41,449 nt of DNA, taken from assembly GCA_045837725.1 (NCBI GenBank), contig JBEWZL010000281.1, positions 1-41,449 on the forward strand, given 5' to 3'. The DNA comes from Vermamoeba vermiformis. Its lineage: Eukaryota; Tubulinea; Echinamoebida. Under the pieces are notes generated by a model that saw nothing but the letters and a program-made list of their open reading frames with translations, ran no database searches and was not told the DNA's origin. Below are positions 1 through 11,583 of the stretch, piece after piece. Every line of letters begins with the position of its first letter. Within the stretch, counting starts at the first letter, position 1. A program made the translations under genes and the position numbers.

Positions 1-165
1 GCCATCCTGTTCGCATCCATTTGTATTTCTTTTTTGAATCTGAGGGCTATTGGACCTTCATACTTTGCGAATCTATCGACCATTTCTGGCAGCGTTGTGG
101 AACGTGCAAAATAAATTGTAAACTCGTTGTAATTGATCAAATTGAACCAATAAGTGCTTGCTACT
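1..165. repeat. Direct repeat copy 1 (165 bp)
   Basis: Bases 1–165 recur at 451–615, offset exactly 450, with two substitutions seen by eye (positions 66 and 109). Both copies are coding on the minus strand in the same frame. Copy 1 is cut by the window start, so the true repeat may be longer. Confidence 0.9.
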
Positions 166-623
166 CGCATATATCGCCTGGATTTGTCGTCCAAGGACGA
201 GACGATTATTTCGTGAAGCTCTGGCGGGACATCTGGTAAATTGACACGGGTCCCTTTCTATTGATGTAAAAAATCAATATTATTGATGGGACGGATCGCG
301 CGCAGTGCTAATAATAAACTTTGATCGAGATGTTCCTTACCATATCTGAACGGCGCGGGGTAGTGAGCTTCGCCCGGGCTGGATGGGATAGATTTGACAT
401 TTTGCGACATTGATAAGCCAGTAATGTTGGTTAGCTGTTGTAAATACTTTGCCATCCTGTTCGCATCCATTTGTATTTCTTTTTTGAATCTGAGGGCTAT
501 TGGACCTTCATACTTGGCGAATCTATCGACCATTTCTGGCAGCGTTGTGGAGCGTGCAAAATAAATTGTAAACTCGTTGTAATTGATCAAATTGAACCAA
601 TAAGTGCTTGCTACGCGCCTTCT
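1..623 (-). CDS. F-box protein fragment with a duplicated unit (partial)
   Basis: Partial minus-strand gene running off the window start. Two exons can be read: 623–341 and 253–1, joined across an 87-base GTAAGG...AAAG intron that keeps frame. The second exon encodes a recognisable F-box (NLPDVPPELHEIIVSSL, followed about 15 residues later by the conserved aromatic stretch STYWF). The first exon repeats the end of the same F-box and the following 45 residues almost exactly, so the gene carries an internal tandem duplication, or two tandem genes are being read as one. The upstream exon that should start the first unit was not resolved; an AG acceptor lies at 624. F-box proteins normally recruit targets to SCF ubiquitin ligases through Skp1; here that role is inferred from the motif only. 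Confidence 0.5.
451..615. repeat. Direct repeat copy 2 (165 bp)
   Basis: Second copy of the repeat that begins the window. Similarity stops abruptly at about 615, where copy 2 reaches a splice acceptor while copy 1 continues into the F-box core. Confidence 0.9.
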
Positions 624-1093
624 CTGCAAACGACGCCTATTATAATTTGCAATTTTTTTGCAATTGAACTTCGTGTGTTACAGCTTATTCCGAGTTTATT
701 TCTTTCCAGCGCAGATTTCGACAAATCTAACCTTGACTCCTTATTTAGCATTATTTACGTTAAAATAATACAATCTATAGTTGCACCGAAGGAAGTAAAC
801 CTAGGTGAATAAATATGCCGTGTTGTAGTTTTCGGTGTTTTTGATGATTTGAAAAAATATTTAACAACGGTTATATTTTTGTACACGCACCTGTTGACCA
901 CAATAATTTCGATCAGAATTAATTAATTAATTTATACGGCCGTATAGTACTTTGTAGTTAGGTAGGGAAGAGGGAACGGATGCCAAAATTTTTAACTCAA
1001 GATTTAGTTTTTTGACTTAATGATGACGCTTATTTGATTTGAAATTAGAATTATTATTATTAATTAATAATTGATGTTTTTTAGATTTTCAGA
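624..1093. other. Intergenic or upstream-exon region between divergent genes
   Basis: No gene could be assigned. It should hold the missing 5' exon or exons of the minus-strand F-box gene and the promoter of the LRR gene on the plus strand. The last bases before the LRR start contain a possible splice acceptor (TTTTCAG), so the LRR mRNA may have a 5' UTR intron. A TTAATTAATTAA run lies near 920. Confidence 0.4.
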
Positions 1094-2470
1094 ATGAATC
1101 CGGTCGTCGTTATTGATCAAGACGGGATTGAAACGGCGCTTACCCAGGAGAAGGATTTTATTTTAGATCCTTATCTTGAAGAACTTGACCTTATTTGTTC
1201 TGTTCACAGTGGTCTTATAATGACTCTAAATGAAGCTAAATCCGTTGCAAAAAAACTCAAAAATCACAAAGCCCTCAAACAAATATTAATTAACGAGCAT
1301 TTATTATGCGATGAATCTGCCCGATGGATATGTGGATCATTAGCAACTATTAAGACCTTAGAAGCGGTTACGTTCATAAATACTTTTCAGAAACCAGATG
1401 CGATGAAATGGGTCGTGGAGCTGGTCAAGTCAATACCCAAATTAAAGTCACTAACAATTGCAGACCAAAGCGTATTTTCATATGCTAAAGCAAAAGACTT
1501 ATTTACAGCTTTGGAAAATTCCCGGCTGGCAGAGTTGAAAGTTTCAAGCAGTCAGCTGGGCGCGCACGAAGAAACAATAGACGCGCTAGCAAATTTCCTA
1601 AAAAGGAATAATTCACTGAAAGATTTTATCGTTGGAATATCAATGGGAGGCTTTGAAACGAGCGACGGCGGATGGGCTAAAATTTTTGATGGCGTTGCGG
1701 AAAACAAATCGATAACGAGGCTAAAATTACAAAATTTAAGTATCAAAGGAGAATTATCTATTAACAGCTTCCAACGGTGTTTAAGAATGCACAATAATTT
1801 GACCGAACTGGATTTACACTCGTGTTATTTGTCTGATACACATATAGCCCCGATTATCAAATCAATTATGGCAAATGACAGCATAGAATATTTAGATTTA
1901 ACTGGAAATCATATATCAGAGAAAAGCCATCAAATTCTAGCAAAATATTTGGAGCAAACGACTCGGCTGACCTTTTTAAATATTTCAAACGGAGAAAGTC
2001 GAGGAATAACGCAATATTTTTGGGAAGGCCTTAAAAAGAATACAACGCTTACAAAGTTGGTAATGTACAACGTAACAACTGAAGATTTCAAGTTTTCGGA
2101 AGCGCAACAAACTTTATGGATGCATCCGTCTATCTTCGCATTTGGGTGCACTGGCTTTTATATGGATAACCAACACCCTTTAACGCATAGATTAAACGAG
2201 AACAAAGAGAAAATTCGAAATCGTCGCAAAGAAGTGGCATTTATCGTTTTAATGCTAGCAAAAAATGCACGCAAATTTCCCGCCGAGATCTGGTCTTTAA
2301 TTCTCAGCCATATTACTGTACCTTCATTAAACAGGCTTGGTCGCGCCGATAAGCTCTTTGATTGCATTATCAGGAACTACAATGAAATTTCTCAACGGAT
2401 CGAACGAGGCGATTGGTTTAAAATCGTTCAACATAAAGATGGGAGGTTTAGCTTTGAAGAAATAAAATAG
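1094..2470 (+). CDS. Leucine-rich repeat protein with C-terminal F-box
   Basis: Single-exon gene of 458 residues. Residues about 60–330 hold degenerate leucine-rich repeats of the ribonuclease-inhibitor type (for example LTELDLHSCYLSDTHIAPII and IEYLDLTGNHISEKS), which form a curved protein-binding scaffold. Near residues 394–435 there is an F-box-like segment (FPAEIWSLILSHI then LNRLGRADKLF). LRR F-box adaptors usually carry the F-box at the N terminus, so this order is reversed. No signal peptide or membrane segment is seen, so the protein is expected in cytosol or nucleus, possibly as a substrate adaptor of an SCF ligase (inference). The first ATG follows a possible acceptor (TTTTCAG), consistent with a 5' UTR intron. 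LRR assignment is firm; the F-box call is moderate. Confidence 0.8.
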   Translation: MNPVVVIDQDGIETALTQEKDFILDPYLEELDLICSVHSGLIMTLNEAKSVAKKLKNHKALKQILINEHLLCDESARWICGSLATIKTLEAVTFINTFQKPDAMKWVVELVKSIPKLKSLTIADQSVFSYAKAKDLFTALENSRLAELKVSSSQLGAHEETIDALANFLKRNNSLKDFIVGISMGGFETSDGGWAKIFDGVAENKSITRLKLQNLSIKGELSINSFQRCLRMHNNLTELDLHSCYLSDTHIAPIIKSIMANDSIEYLDLTGNHISEKSHQILAKYLEQTTRLTFLNISNGESRGITQYFWEGLKKNTTLTKLVMYNVTTEDFKFSEAQQTLWMHPSIFAFGCTGFYMDNQHPLTHRLNENKEKIRNRRKEVAFIVLMLAKNARKFPAEIWSLILSHITVPSLNRLGRADKLFDCIIRNYNEISQRIERGDWFKIVQHKDGRFSFEEIK

Positions 2471-2578
2471 TTTACGTATACAATTCTCATTAAATCTCTT
2501 TCGTATCAAAAACAATAGCGGACGGTATTTGGGTCCGGATCAAATGTGAATTGGTTTATGCTTTGAGGCGTCACCAAA

Positions 2579-5174
2579 ATGTCACCTTTTAACTTGACTC
2601 GACAAAGAATGGCCCACAGCGCTCGTATTCGCAATATTTTTGATTTGCATATTCCTATCAGCGGCCCTCCGAATCTTGAAGCCGTACCTTTGCTCGGAAC
2701 TAACTTCGGATTTGCTTTGGCCGAGAAAAACACCGCTGATAGTACCCTTCAATATCATATTCAACTAGTTTTTAAGCAGTCATATACGGATGACGATATT
2801 TCGTTGCCTAATTGCTTCGTCTGGGCGAAGAGAAATCCAATTCGATTTCAACGGTCGGATGAAACGCAAGAAGTCGAAGGAATTACAGTTAGAATTAAAT
2901 TACCGCCAAGAGTGTTTGATTTTAGAAAATACAGATCCCAGCAAACACGAATCCAAGTGAACGAAATAAAAAATGGCCAGATCATCAAACAAGCATTCAG
3001 CAACGTCGTCCAAATATTACCAAAAAATCGAAATGGAGGAACAGAATCAACTAGTAAGTGATTTGCAATTTTCCGGAATTATTTAAGATTTACTGCATCC
3101 AAGTTTGGATTCAATTGAACACCCTGCAACGGGCACTAACCATTTATTTTACCAGCTATTATACCCGTTTTTTGGGTCGCAGAAGTAGTATCAACATCAC
3201 CGCTTAGTCAACTGTCACCGAATGCTTCTTATGTTGCCGAAAGTCCGGATGAGCTGTCCTCGCCATACTTAGAAAATGGCTATAACCAATCAAATTATAA
3301 TCAACCAATCTATAATACCAATGCTCCTATTGAAGTGTACTCTGAGGAAGAACAGCCTACTGAGTACCCGATGCAGGCCGCGTACGTTTTACTGGATCGC
3401 ATTGCTCTTTCGGCTTATAATAACTGTTCATTTATAGCGGGACGGAAATGCAATATTTGGGCATGAATACTAACGGAGAGCAGTATATGGTCCTTTACAA
3501 CGGCAATGCAGAAGTGATCGGCAACTTCAGAGCACTCAACTTCTACAAATCCTCGGACATTAACATCAAAGAGGACATTCGATTATTAACTGAAGGTAAG
3601 TACGAGGTGTCGGCTACGTACGCTATGAAGTACTGTCGTGCCTATAAATCTTTGTGTGACTTCCGCGGATCGCGTGTAAAGTGAACTGACACACGTACTT
3701 TAGATTACGATTGCCGCGATACACTTCTTCAAATCGACGGTGTGAAGTACAAGTTCAAGCAAGGTGTGCATCCAGACACGAACAGACGATTTGTTGGCTA
3801 CATTGCACAACAAGTGGAGAGTGTTGTGCCCGAGGCAGTTCAGCTCATTGATGGTACGTACTAAGATATCAAATATGATCTTATTGCTTATAAAACTAAT
3901 GACGGTGTTACTTAGGTGTCCTGCACGTTGACTATGAATCGCTGATTCCATATCTGAGCGAGTCTATTCGTGCCAATTTCACCGACATCAATGATCTTCG
4001 TTCAAAGACAGAACGCATTCAAAAGACTATCGACGACATGTACGACCAATTTATTCGCAAGGACAGTGCCACGAAGTCAACTACACCTCCACCCATGCAC
4101 AGTCATATCCACCAAAGCGGATCTCGAACGAAAAAGTTCTTGCTTCTAGGTGTCATTTCAGTGACTGTACTGGTCGCTATAATCACAGCTCTGGCGTTTG
4201 CTGGAGTTATTCCGCTCTTCAGTGGCGCACTTGGAGATGGACCTAACCCAGACTCTTCGGGCAACGCTGCGAACGAAAAATTTCCACCAGAGTTCATCGT
4301 CGCTTTGAAAGACTTATACACCGCAACGAATGGTGACACGTGGTTGTTTAGGAGGAATTGGCTCGACGAACGTGTCTCGATTTGTAAATGGTTCGGCGTG
4401 GACTGTCACGAAGAAGCTCATTGGCTGAACGAGACTTTTCCCGACGTAATGTTAACGGAGATTTACATCGATTTGAGTTACAACAACTTGACTGGCACAT
4501 TGCCGTCGTCACTTTACAAAATCACGTGGCTTCAGAGGCTCGAACTGCAAAACAACTTTTTGACGGGAACGATCCCAGAGGAGTTTTCGAAGATTGAAAA
4601 GCTGAAAGTGCTAAAATTAGCGAGCAATAATCTCACGGGTACATTGCCAAATATAGCAAAATATCCGGCACTTCAGGAGATAGATCTTACGAAGAACAAT
4701 TTCTACGGCACAATTCCAGGAGATTTTCTCAACAGTGAAATCAACAATGTTTTCTTGGCACATAATCAACTTGAAGGAACAATTCCTGACGATGGCAAGG
4801 CATTTCTCGTCAAACTGGATCTGAGCAACAACAAACTCAACGGAACACTTCCGTTCCTCGGCCTAAACCTCGAGTACATTAACCTTTCAAATAATATGCT
4901 TGCCGGCGATGTTATGTCTGCCACGAGATCGAGGAGTTTGATGTACCTAAATTTGGCAAATAATACGTTCAACGGACACTTCAGCATTCCGCGCTATCAA
5001 CTCACCAAAGTAGTGCTACTAGACATTTCAAACAACCGATTCACTTCGTGGCGTGACGTCTTCAATCATTATCCTGACAGCTTGGTCTATTGCGATGCTC
5101 GGAACAACGAGTTTGAGTGTCCGTTTGGATCAACTTGGATGGAAAATACTTGCCGTGCTCAGTGTAAAGATTAG
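2579..5174 (+). CDS. MYRF/S74-type self-cleaving membrane protein with LRR ectodomain
   Basis: Five exons: 2579–3053, 3156–3381, 3438–3595, 3704–3853, 3916–5174; 755 residues. Residues 1–158 form a beta-rich domain I do not recognise. By position it corresponds to the DNA-binding region of MYRF proteins. Residues about 235–375 are an intramolecular chaperone (peptidase S74) domain: Ser273 and Lys278 in SDINIKEDI match the Ser/Lys dyad five residues apart, followed by GYIAQQVESVVPEAV and VDYESLIPYLSESI, both hallmarks. A short coiled coil leads to one transmembrane helix at about 411–438. Residues 490–720 are plant-type LRRs (LSYNNLTGTLPSSLYKI, LELQNNFLTGTIP). In known members (animal MYRF, Dictyostelium MrfA) trimerisation triggers self-cleavage and release of the N-terminal part to the nucleus. 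By analogy this could be a membrane-tethered transcription factor with an LRR sensor; that is inference. Confidence 0.85.
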
Positions 5175-5369
5175 CTTTTGTTGTACCTCATTAATTGTTT
5201 ATATTAATGGTAATATGTAAATACATTTTTAATGTTTGTTCTCAAATTATTGTTTATAGCGTCGTGAAAAAAAACTGCGGCGAGATTTTGGGTTTGTGGG
5301 GATCGGTTGCAATTTATTCTATTTTTTAAAGCTAACCATTAATGACAACAAAAGAACATAATCAAGACT

Positions 5370-5810
5370 ATGCTTAAAGTTTTAGAGGTGCCCCGAAGGC
5401 TATCATTATTGGTTGATCTCCCGAACGAGGTATATATTTGCTCTATAACAAGATTTCTAGCTGATTAATAACTTATAGAATACAAAATCATATTTTATTT
5501 ATCTAATTTTTTTCTATGGCAATTCAAATTTACAATTTAATTTTCCGATCTAGATCTTGGTAGAAATACTCGACAATCTGGAAAGACGTGACTTAAATAA
5601 ATTAGTGCGAGTAAATAAACGGTATCATGGACTAGCCCAATATATTCTCGAGCACCGAAAGAAGATCCGGCTTTGTGGCGACCACTCACGCGTTCTAGTC
5701 TTATCACTTCCGTCTAAATATAGTAAATATTTTTAAATTATTGTTAATATTACTAACATTTATTATCAGATTCAATTTCGTTAACTACGACGGTTTCGAG
5801 TAAGAATTAA
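5370..5810 (+). CDS. Small F-box protein
   Basis: Two or three exons. Exon 1 is 5370–5429; exon 2 begins at 5554 after a TAG acceptor. Across the junction the protein reads LPNE then ILVEILDNLERRDLNKL and VRVNKRYHGLAQYIL, a textbook F-box. If exon 2 runs to its own stop it ends at 5736 (80 residues). If a GTAAAT donor near 5723 joins an acceptor near 5770, a third small exon ends at 5810, just before an AATAAA. Either way the product has little beyond the F-box, so it may be a decoy, a truncated paralogue or a young gene fragment. It sits in the same orientation between the MYRF-like and EF-1alpha-like genes. Confidence 0.6.
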
Positions 5811-5846
5811 ATTTTCAATAAATACTAACCTAGTTCAAATGTACTA

Positions 5847-7787
5847 ATGACGGAGATAATAGGATCTGCGGTCGTATCTTCAACGCTTTTCAGTGAAGCG
5901 CCGACGACCGAAATAAATCCAACCGGTCGTACGAGGAAAAACGTTGTGCAAATTACACCTTTCAAAAATCATATTCCATCGCTTGTCGCGAAAGATAGAA
6001 AGGTGTCATTGATTGAAGCACCAACAGCGAACAATTTGCGAGTGAGATTATACACTTTGGCAGTTAAGGTACGTATCTTGATCCGGATCTCTTTTTGCAT
6101 CGGTAGATCAACGTCTTTCTAGTTCATTTTTATGATTTCAACGAGTAACTATTATATCGTTTTTTTAGGCGGATTTGTGTTTGTTGATTGTGGATCCGGA
6201 AGAAATCGACGCGTACGCAGAAGATATTAAAGAAATGATCTTTGGCTGTTGTTTCATGATGAGTGCTCGTAATATCATCGTTGCTATTGATTTGTCAAAT
6301 GTGACTGCAAAAGAATCAAGCGGGTTGTGCAACGGTAAGTTTTTTTGCTTGACACGTGTCAAACTAATTTATGACACTTTGACACCGGATGCAGTTTGCG
6401 TCTAGATCTTTCAACAAAAGATGTTGTGCTAGCACTGACATGCTTAAATATATTAGCTTTCAATCAGGCAAAGCTCAAAATATCAAAGCTACTGAACAAA
6501 ACAGTTGGCACGTGCTACACAATTATTCCGATAAATGTCCGAACAGGCACCAACATCACTGCAAACATCACGCCAAAGTACGAGTGGTTCAGCGGTGCTT
6601 CACTGAAAAAGCTCATTCTTGACGATCAGTTGCGAACTAACTTTGACTCATCGTCGTACAAAAAACTTTGTGAAGCCCCTTTGCGCCTTCAACTCACCAA
6701 CGCCGATAAGATCGCTGGCATAGGCACTGTTATTGAAGGTCGCGTCATCAGTACGTAATTGCAAAATTTGTAAAGTTCGGAGAAATAATAGTAATTACGT
6801 TGTCATTTACTTAGGTGGCACTTTGACTCCAAACAGCACGATCGGCATTCATCCAGATGGAATTCGAACTCTAGCTAAATCGATTGAATCATATTGCACG
6901 CCGCTTGAAACAGCCTATCCAGGTAAAAAATTTTCCGGATCTTGTTTGAACTCAACTTAAATTGATTATTCAGGCGATATTATTGGCATTAATATTAAGA
7001 ACGTTTCGTTATTTGATTTGTATCCCAAATGCAGCTACTTAATCAAACCTACGGAAACGCCTATGGTGAATTGTACCATAGCTTTTCGAGCCCAAATTGT
7101 CGTTATGAAATCCGATAGATTAGTGCAACATCAAACCTATAATATATTCTACGGTTCATCTCGTATTCCGTGCATCTTATGGTGGATTTTTCCCGAGTTG
7201 GATGAAGACGGAGAAATTTCAGCGAAGACAACAACGACTAGAAAGTTCAAAGTCGAGAAGCCGAAGAAAAAAGAATATAGGCACAATAAACAAGGGTATA
7301 AAATGAAGCTGATGGAATACAAGCAGCAAGTCAAAGAGATGAAGTTGAAATTTCAAGCGAAAAGTTCGGAACGACCTCCGAGAAAACATAGCAGAAAAGT
7401 TACAGCGATATTATTACCGTTGATTCATTATGACATAGAGCCATACAAACCAAGTGAATTTGAAAAGAACTATAGCGGCAAACTGATGATCATAGAAAAG
7501 AGAACAATCATCGGTGTTGGTCGCGTGGATCGCGTGATATGTAACTCCGCTAAAACTTTTCAAATTTCCTATATATGGAGAAGAGGTAACTAAGCTCGGC
7601 ACCTACTATTTACTCGTACAATATTAACGCTATTGAATTAATAGATCATTCGAAACAGTACGATGAAGTGGTCTCCAAAGCGGCGTCACTTTTTACACTC
7701 CCAAAAGAACAGACACTTCACGAGCTGTTTTTAGACCACGTGATCAATAACGAACATGCCAAGAATACTATTAAAAAGTCAAAGTGA
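5847..7787 (+). CDS. EF-1alpha-like pseudo-GTPase
   Basis: Six exons: 5847–6068, 6169–6334, 6406–6750, 6815–6922, 6974–7585, 7645–7787; 531 residues. The translation can be aligned by eye along eEF1A: KVSLIEAPTANN matches VTIIDAPGHRDF (G3), ADLCLLIVDP matches ADCAVLIV, NIIVAIDLSN matches the G4 region, PLRLQLTNADKIAGIGTVIEG matches the start of domain 2, PGDIIGINIKNVSLFDL matches PGDNVGFNVKNVSVKD, and GKLMIIEKRTIIGVGRVDRV matches the end of domain 3. The P-loop GHVDxGKS is absent, switch regions are missing, G3 DxPGH is EAPTA and G4 NKxD is AIDLS, so GTP binding is unlikely. Domain 3 has a Lys-rich insert (about residues 375–425). It may keep the tRNA- or partner-binding surfaces of domains 2–3 without the GTPase. 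Family assignment is strong; function unknown. Confidence 0.8.
6350..6361. promoter_or_regulatory. Palindrome TGACACGTGTCA in EF-1alpha-like intron 2
   Basis: Perfect 12-base copy inside the 71-base intron 6335–6405. The same intron also carries TGACACTTTGACAC at about 6372–6385, so about half of it is made of TGACAC units. Confidence 0.4.
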
Positions 7788-8054
7788 TGGTTACTGGCTC
7801 AACGATACTTTTACTTTTGGATGCAAAGGGTCAAACTTTTTCAAGGAAGAATTAAAACTTGCTCTTTGTCCTTATTAAATTTCAAATGAACAATCAACGT
7901 TAACTGAACCGATTAGTGCTAATCTTTGCTGCTCAGCAATTAGATCTGAAGCCGATAGTTCGGTCAATGCTGTCAGCTTGAATAAGCCACACAACTGTTT
8001 ATTCTACAACTAAGTTACAATGAATCGCTAAGGAATTGAAATTTCTGGTCAGTT

Positions 8055-11000
8055 TTACTCGTCGTCATCGGCATTTTTATCAAAAGAGAGTTCCTCGAGT
8101 CCGATTGGCTCGACAAATTCCCATCCCTTTGTCTCTTCGTTAAATCGTTCATATACGAGCATAACTTTGCGAAGACGATTCCATGTAATATCACTACATA
8201 AATATCACAATTAATATTTTAGAAAAAAGTTTGGATCGTGGATTCGGATGCGGTACTTACAACCTGCCTACTGCGTCTATCGGATAGGGATAATTGCTTA
8301 GAGTCATTTGAAAAGTATTTCTAACTTCGCTTTCAGTCCTCCACGCGGACAAATACAGCGACAAATCCTTCCAATCGATCGATCGCCATTGGTCCCAGTC
8401 ATCGCGGTCATTGCCGTGACTTCCAATGCCTGTAATGCGATATTGCTGCCCAGTCTTGGTTTTACTGTAATTAAACAATTAATACATGTTGTTTTGAGCC
8501 CGTCAAGATAAGATCCAGATCTAATTCTGATCTTGCTATGTTACTTTTGAATAATTGTTATTACAATTGTCATAAAATTGATTATTATTTGCATGTTATG
8601 TGCATAATGTTATAAGAGACAGACAAAATAGTATACACAGTAACAACATAGTACCAAAATTTCTATAGAATTTGGACAAATTTTCTCGAGAAAAGTAATT
8701 TAAAAGGACGCTAATGCCCATATACGTACCCAAAGAATGTGACGTGTTGAATGCAAGGCAATCCTACGCCAAGTTTCCCTGCCACGTACTTCGCGAGCGA
8801 TGTTGCGGGGACCCAGATCTTGGTCACTTCTGATGAGTTGACTTCAGTGTAAATCAATGGAATTTGCTTGTAGATCATTGGGGATGCGAAGTCGTATACG
8901 GTTAGGTTACTATAAGAAGTTTGAATGATATTAGAAAACCGATCCAACGGGTCAGATCCACTAACTCGAGAGGGAAAAAAAAGATAAAATTGAAATGTCG
9001 TTTGATCATTATAATGATATTACTATTATTTAATATATTATGATATTGTAGTACTTTTTTTAAGTACCTGCAATCGGTAACGATTTTTCCGTTCGGCGCC
9101 AAATGGATCTCACAAATTCTCGGATCTTCTGCGTCAGTATTGTTATAGAAGGTCTGAATTAATTCACCAGTATGCTTATCGAACACTGCATAGAACGTTG
9201 ATTGCGTGCCCATGGCTACTACTAACTTGGATTTATCGAACGCAAATCCTCGAAGCTTTGAAAAAGAATTCAAATTAATTCTCTAATTTCGTATAAAATA
9301 TATATTTTTATGTAAAATTTATACTTAATATTACTTGTAATTTTAAGTATAAATATAATGTTGTTATTTACCCCGTATTCGTAGTAACCTCCCGTGTCCG
9401 TATCAAGATTTGGTGGTTCTAGCTTCGCTTTGACGTCAATCTGCGACACTTGTTGCAACGACGGCCAGTCATAAAATGTAATTACACCTGTTTTACTCGC
9501 TAGACCAAGCTAAATATGCCAAAAAATTAGCCACGTAAGAACCCGTTTGCAATTTCTCTATTTTATCACCATAAACAATCATAAGTTTCAATTATTTTAA
9601 GCTAACCGTAGTATCGTAAATAAATTATTATCCATATTTGGTAAAATCGCACTTTGATGAAATTTGAGGGCGGGATCTGAGCAAATTTTTATAGGGCCAA
9701 TGAATGTACTAACTAAATTACACTTACCGTATGACTATCTTTGCAATAATAAATGCATTTGGTATCAGCGGGGTCCAATGGCATTCGTTCATTGGTATAA
9801 ATGTTCGCGAAAAACAGTCCGTCGGGAAAAGCCGCTATTACGGTATCACCCTAAAAAGGAAAAAATGTCAATAGATTACCTAATAAGGAAAATATAACTT
9901 TAACTTACTAAAAAGGCTATTATTTGATCAGCCTCGAATTTAGGCTCGGCAATGATATCTCCGGTTCGCAGATCCACCACTTCACCGTGACGCGTATAGC
10001 CTTCCATGTGGTAATTTCTTAAATTAATGATTATTATTGTTATTATGACAACTGCAGTATCTATACTTACTGACGGAACTCATTTACCGTCAATACTGTT
10101 GGACTTCCGTCTTTATTGACAAAAAGTCGATATTGAGTTCGGCGCCAATATTCCGTTGCTGGTGGCGGCTCAAATTTTCGTTCTATATTTGGTAAAATTA
10201 GAAAAAGTATACAAAAGTATAAAAATTTTCACTGAAAATACTTACTTATCGTACGTGTCGTAGTGCCATCTTCAACTTCATATTCTTTCCAATCAAAGTC
10301 TTCATAGTCATTTCTAATCAACGTTCTAATTTTGAATCCGTTGGCAAATATTGTGCCGTATTGAATTGCCACGCGATTCATCGTTTCGAGATCTAATTCG
10401 TACGCTGCTTCGAAGAACTTTGAATCCGAATAGGACCTGAGTTATTATGTAAATATTACTATGAAATATCAGGTGGATAATGTAGGAAAAAAGTTGGTAA
10501 AACCCATCCGAGATCCAGATCCAATTTTAGCTTAATTCTAGAAACGGTCGAAACGAGCAAATTTGCAGGAAAGAAAATGAAATTTCGCAAAGTTACTTAC
10601 GTTATGTGAATATGATGATTGTTAAAGATGACTTTGTTGCCCTCAAAACTAGCGACGTATGAAAATGTGTCCCATTTTGGATAATGAAATGACGATAGAG
10701 CTTCAGCCCACCAACTGCAGATAAGAATATTAATAAGAATATATTATTATCGAAATAGAGACATTTACAAACCTTCCTTTGGCTAAATTTTGATCCATCA
10801 ATGTTCGACGATAAAAATTTACTTTCCAATTATCTTCTAACGATTCTAATGTTCCGTATCGTGATATATACATAATCTATATAAAAAATAATGGCTTAAT
10901 ATAATTTACAAGTCAAAGCATTCCGAATGTAACTTACTCTAAAGACATCTCGTATTGATTCATACCAAAGTTTACAAGATTGCGAAGAACGCACGCAAGT

Positions 11001-11311
11001 TGCAAAATCAGCGTATTTAAGAACAAGTACTATGATTTCAGGTGGAAAGTAGCCGTTTGGACGAACAACGGATTCGTCATCTAACGAAATCTGCGCCTAA
11101 ATGAATTGAAAAATTATAATTAAGTTGTTAAGCTAATATAAAATAAGATGTATATACGTAAATAGACCTTTTATGACAATTAATAAATTTGTTGGTTTTT
11201 AAAATTTCCGATCAAGACATCTGAACGTTGCGTTACCTCTGTAAAGCTAGGAACTTTAACGGCGTCATTTTTTTGTGAAGCTTCAGCATTGATAACTTGT
11301 TTTTGCCCCAT
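8055..11311 (-). CDS. F-box/beta-propeller-like protein, 13 exons
   Basis: Exons, 5' to 3' on the minus strand: 11311–11237, 11096–10938, 10876–10773, 10714–10601, 10436–10246, 10182–10071, 10017–9909, 9850–9728, 9509–9372, 9255–9068, 8909–8730, 8464–8261, 8193–8055; the sum is 1836 bases, giving 611 residues. The F-box is at about residues 42–80 (FPPEIIVLVLKYADFATCV, SCKLWYES). The rest is beta-rich with recurring strand pairs such as EVVDLRTGDIIAE and AVFDKHTGELIQTF, like degenerate WD40 blades, suggesting a C-terminal propeller for substrate binding. It is a clear paralogue of the gene at 16206–19080, with nearly all intron positions shared. An extra 53-base intron (10070–10018) is absent from the paralogue. 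It is probably an SCF adaptor (inference). Its start is divergent from the gene at 11584. Confidence 0.85.
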
Positions 11312-11583
11312 TTCAGTTGTTGATTGAGGCCTTGATTGAAAATAAAATGAAAAAAACGGTCTTGCTCTTTGATTACCGTTTGCTCAAAGAAAACCACAAT
11401 TAATTAATGCCTCTTCTTCCTGTAAAACAGTAGATAGAATGTATTAACGAAGAAGGCACGACGGAAGCTCCAGGGTAACAACGAAAGACTTAGTTCAACC
11501 GGTAAGATTTGCTTTTGAGTTATTTCTGTTATTAGATTCGTTAGTTACTATAATAATTACAATATTTATTTAATTTTACAGAT
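11312..11583. promoter_or_regulatory. Shared divergent upstream region with 5' UTR intron
   Basis: A 272-base space between two F-box genes transcribed in opposite directions. On the plus strand a GTAAGA donor at 11502 and a TTTTACAG acceptor ending at 11581 bracket an 80-base intron that would lie in the 5' UTR, two bases before the ATG at 11584. No TATA box is obvious. Confidence 0.45.

Noticed and set aside
6733-6960. 75-codon plus-strand frame within the EF-1alpha-like gene
   Set aside because: It reads through an intron; the GT and AG sites on either side restore the eEF1A-like frame.
9664-9897. 77-codon plus-strand frame
   Set aside because: Antisense shadow of an exon of the 8055–11311 gene.
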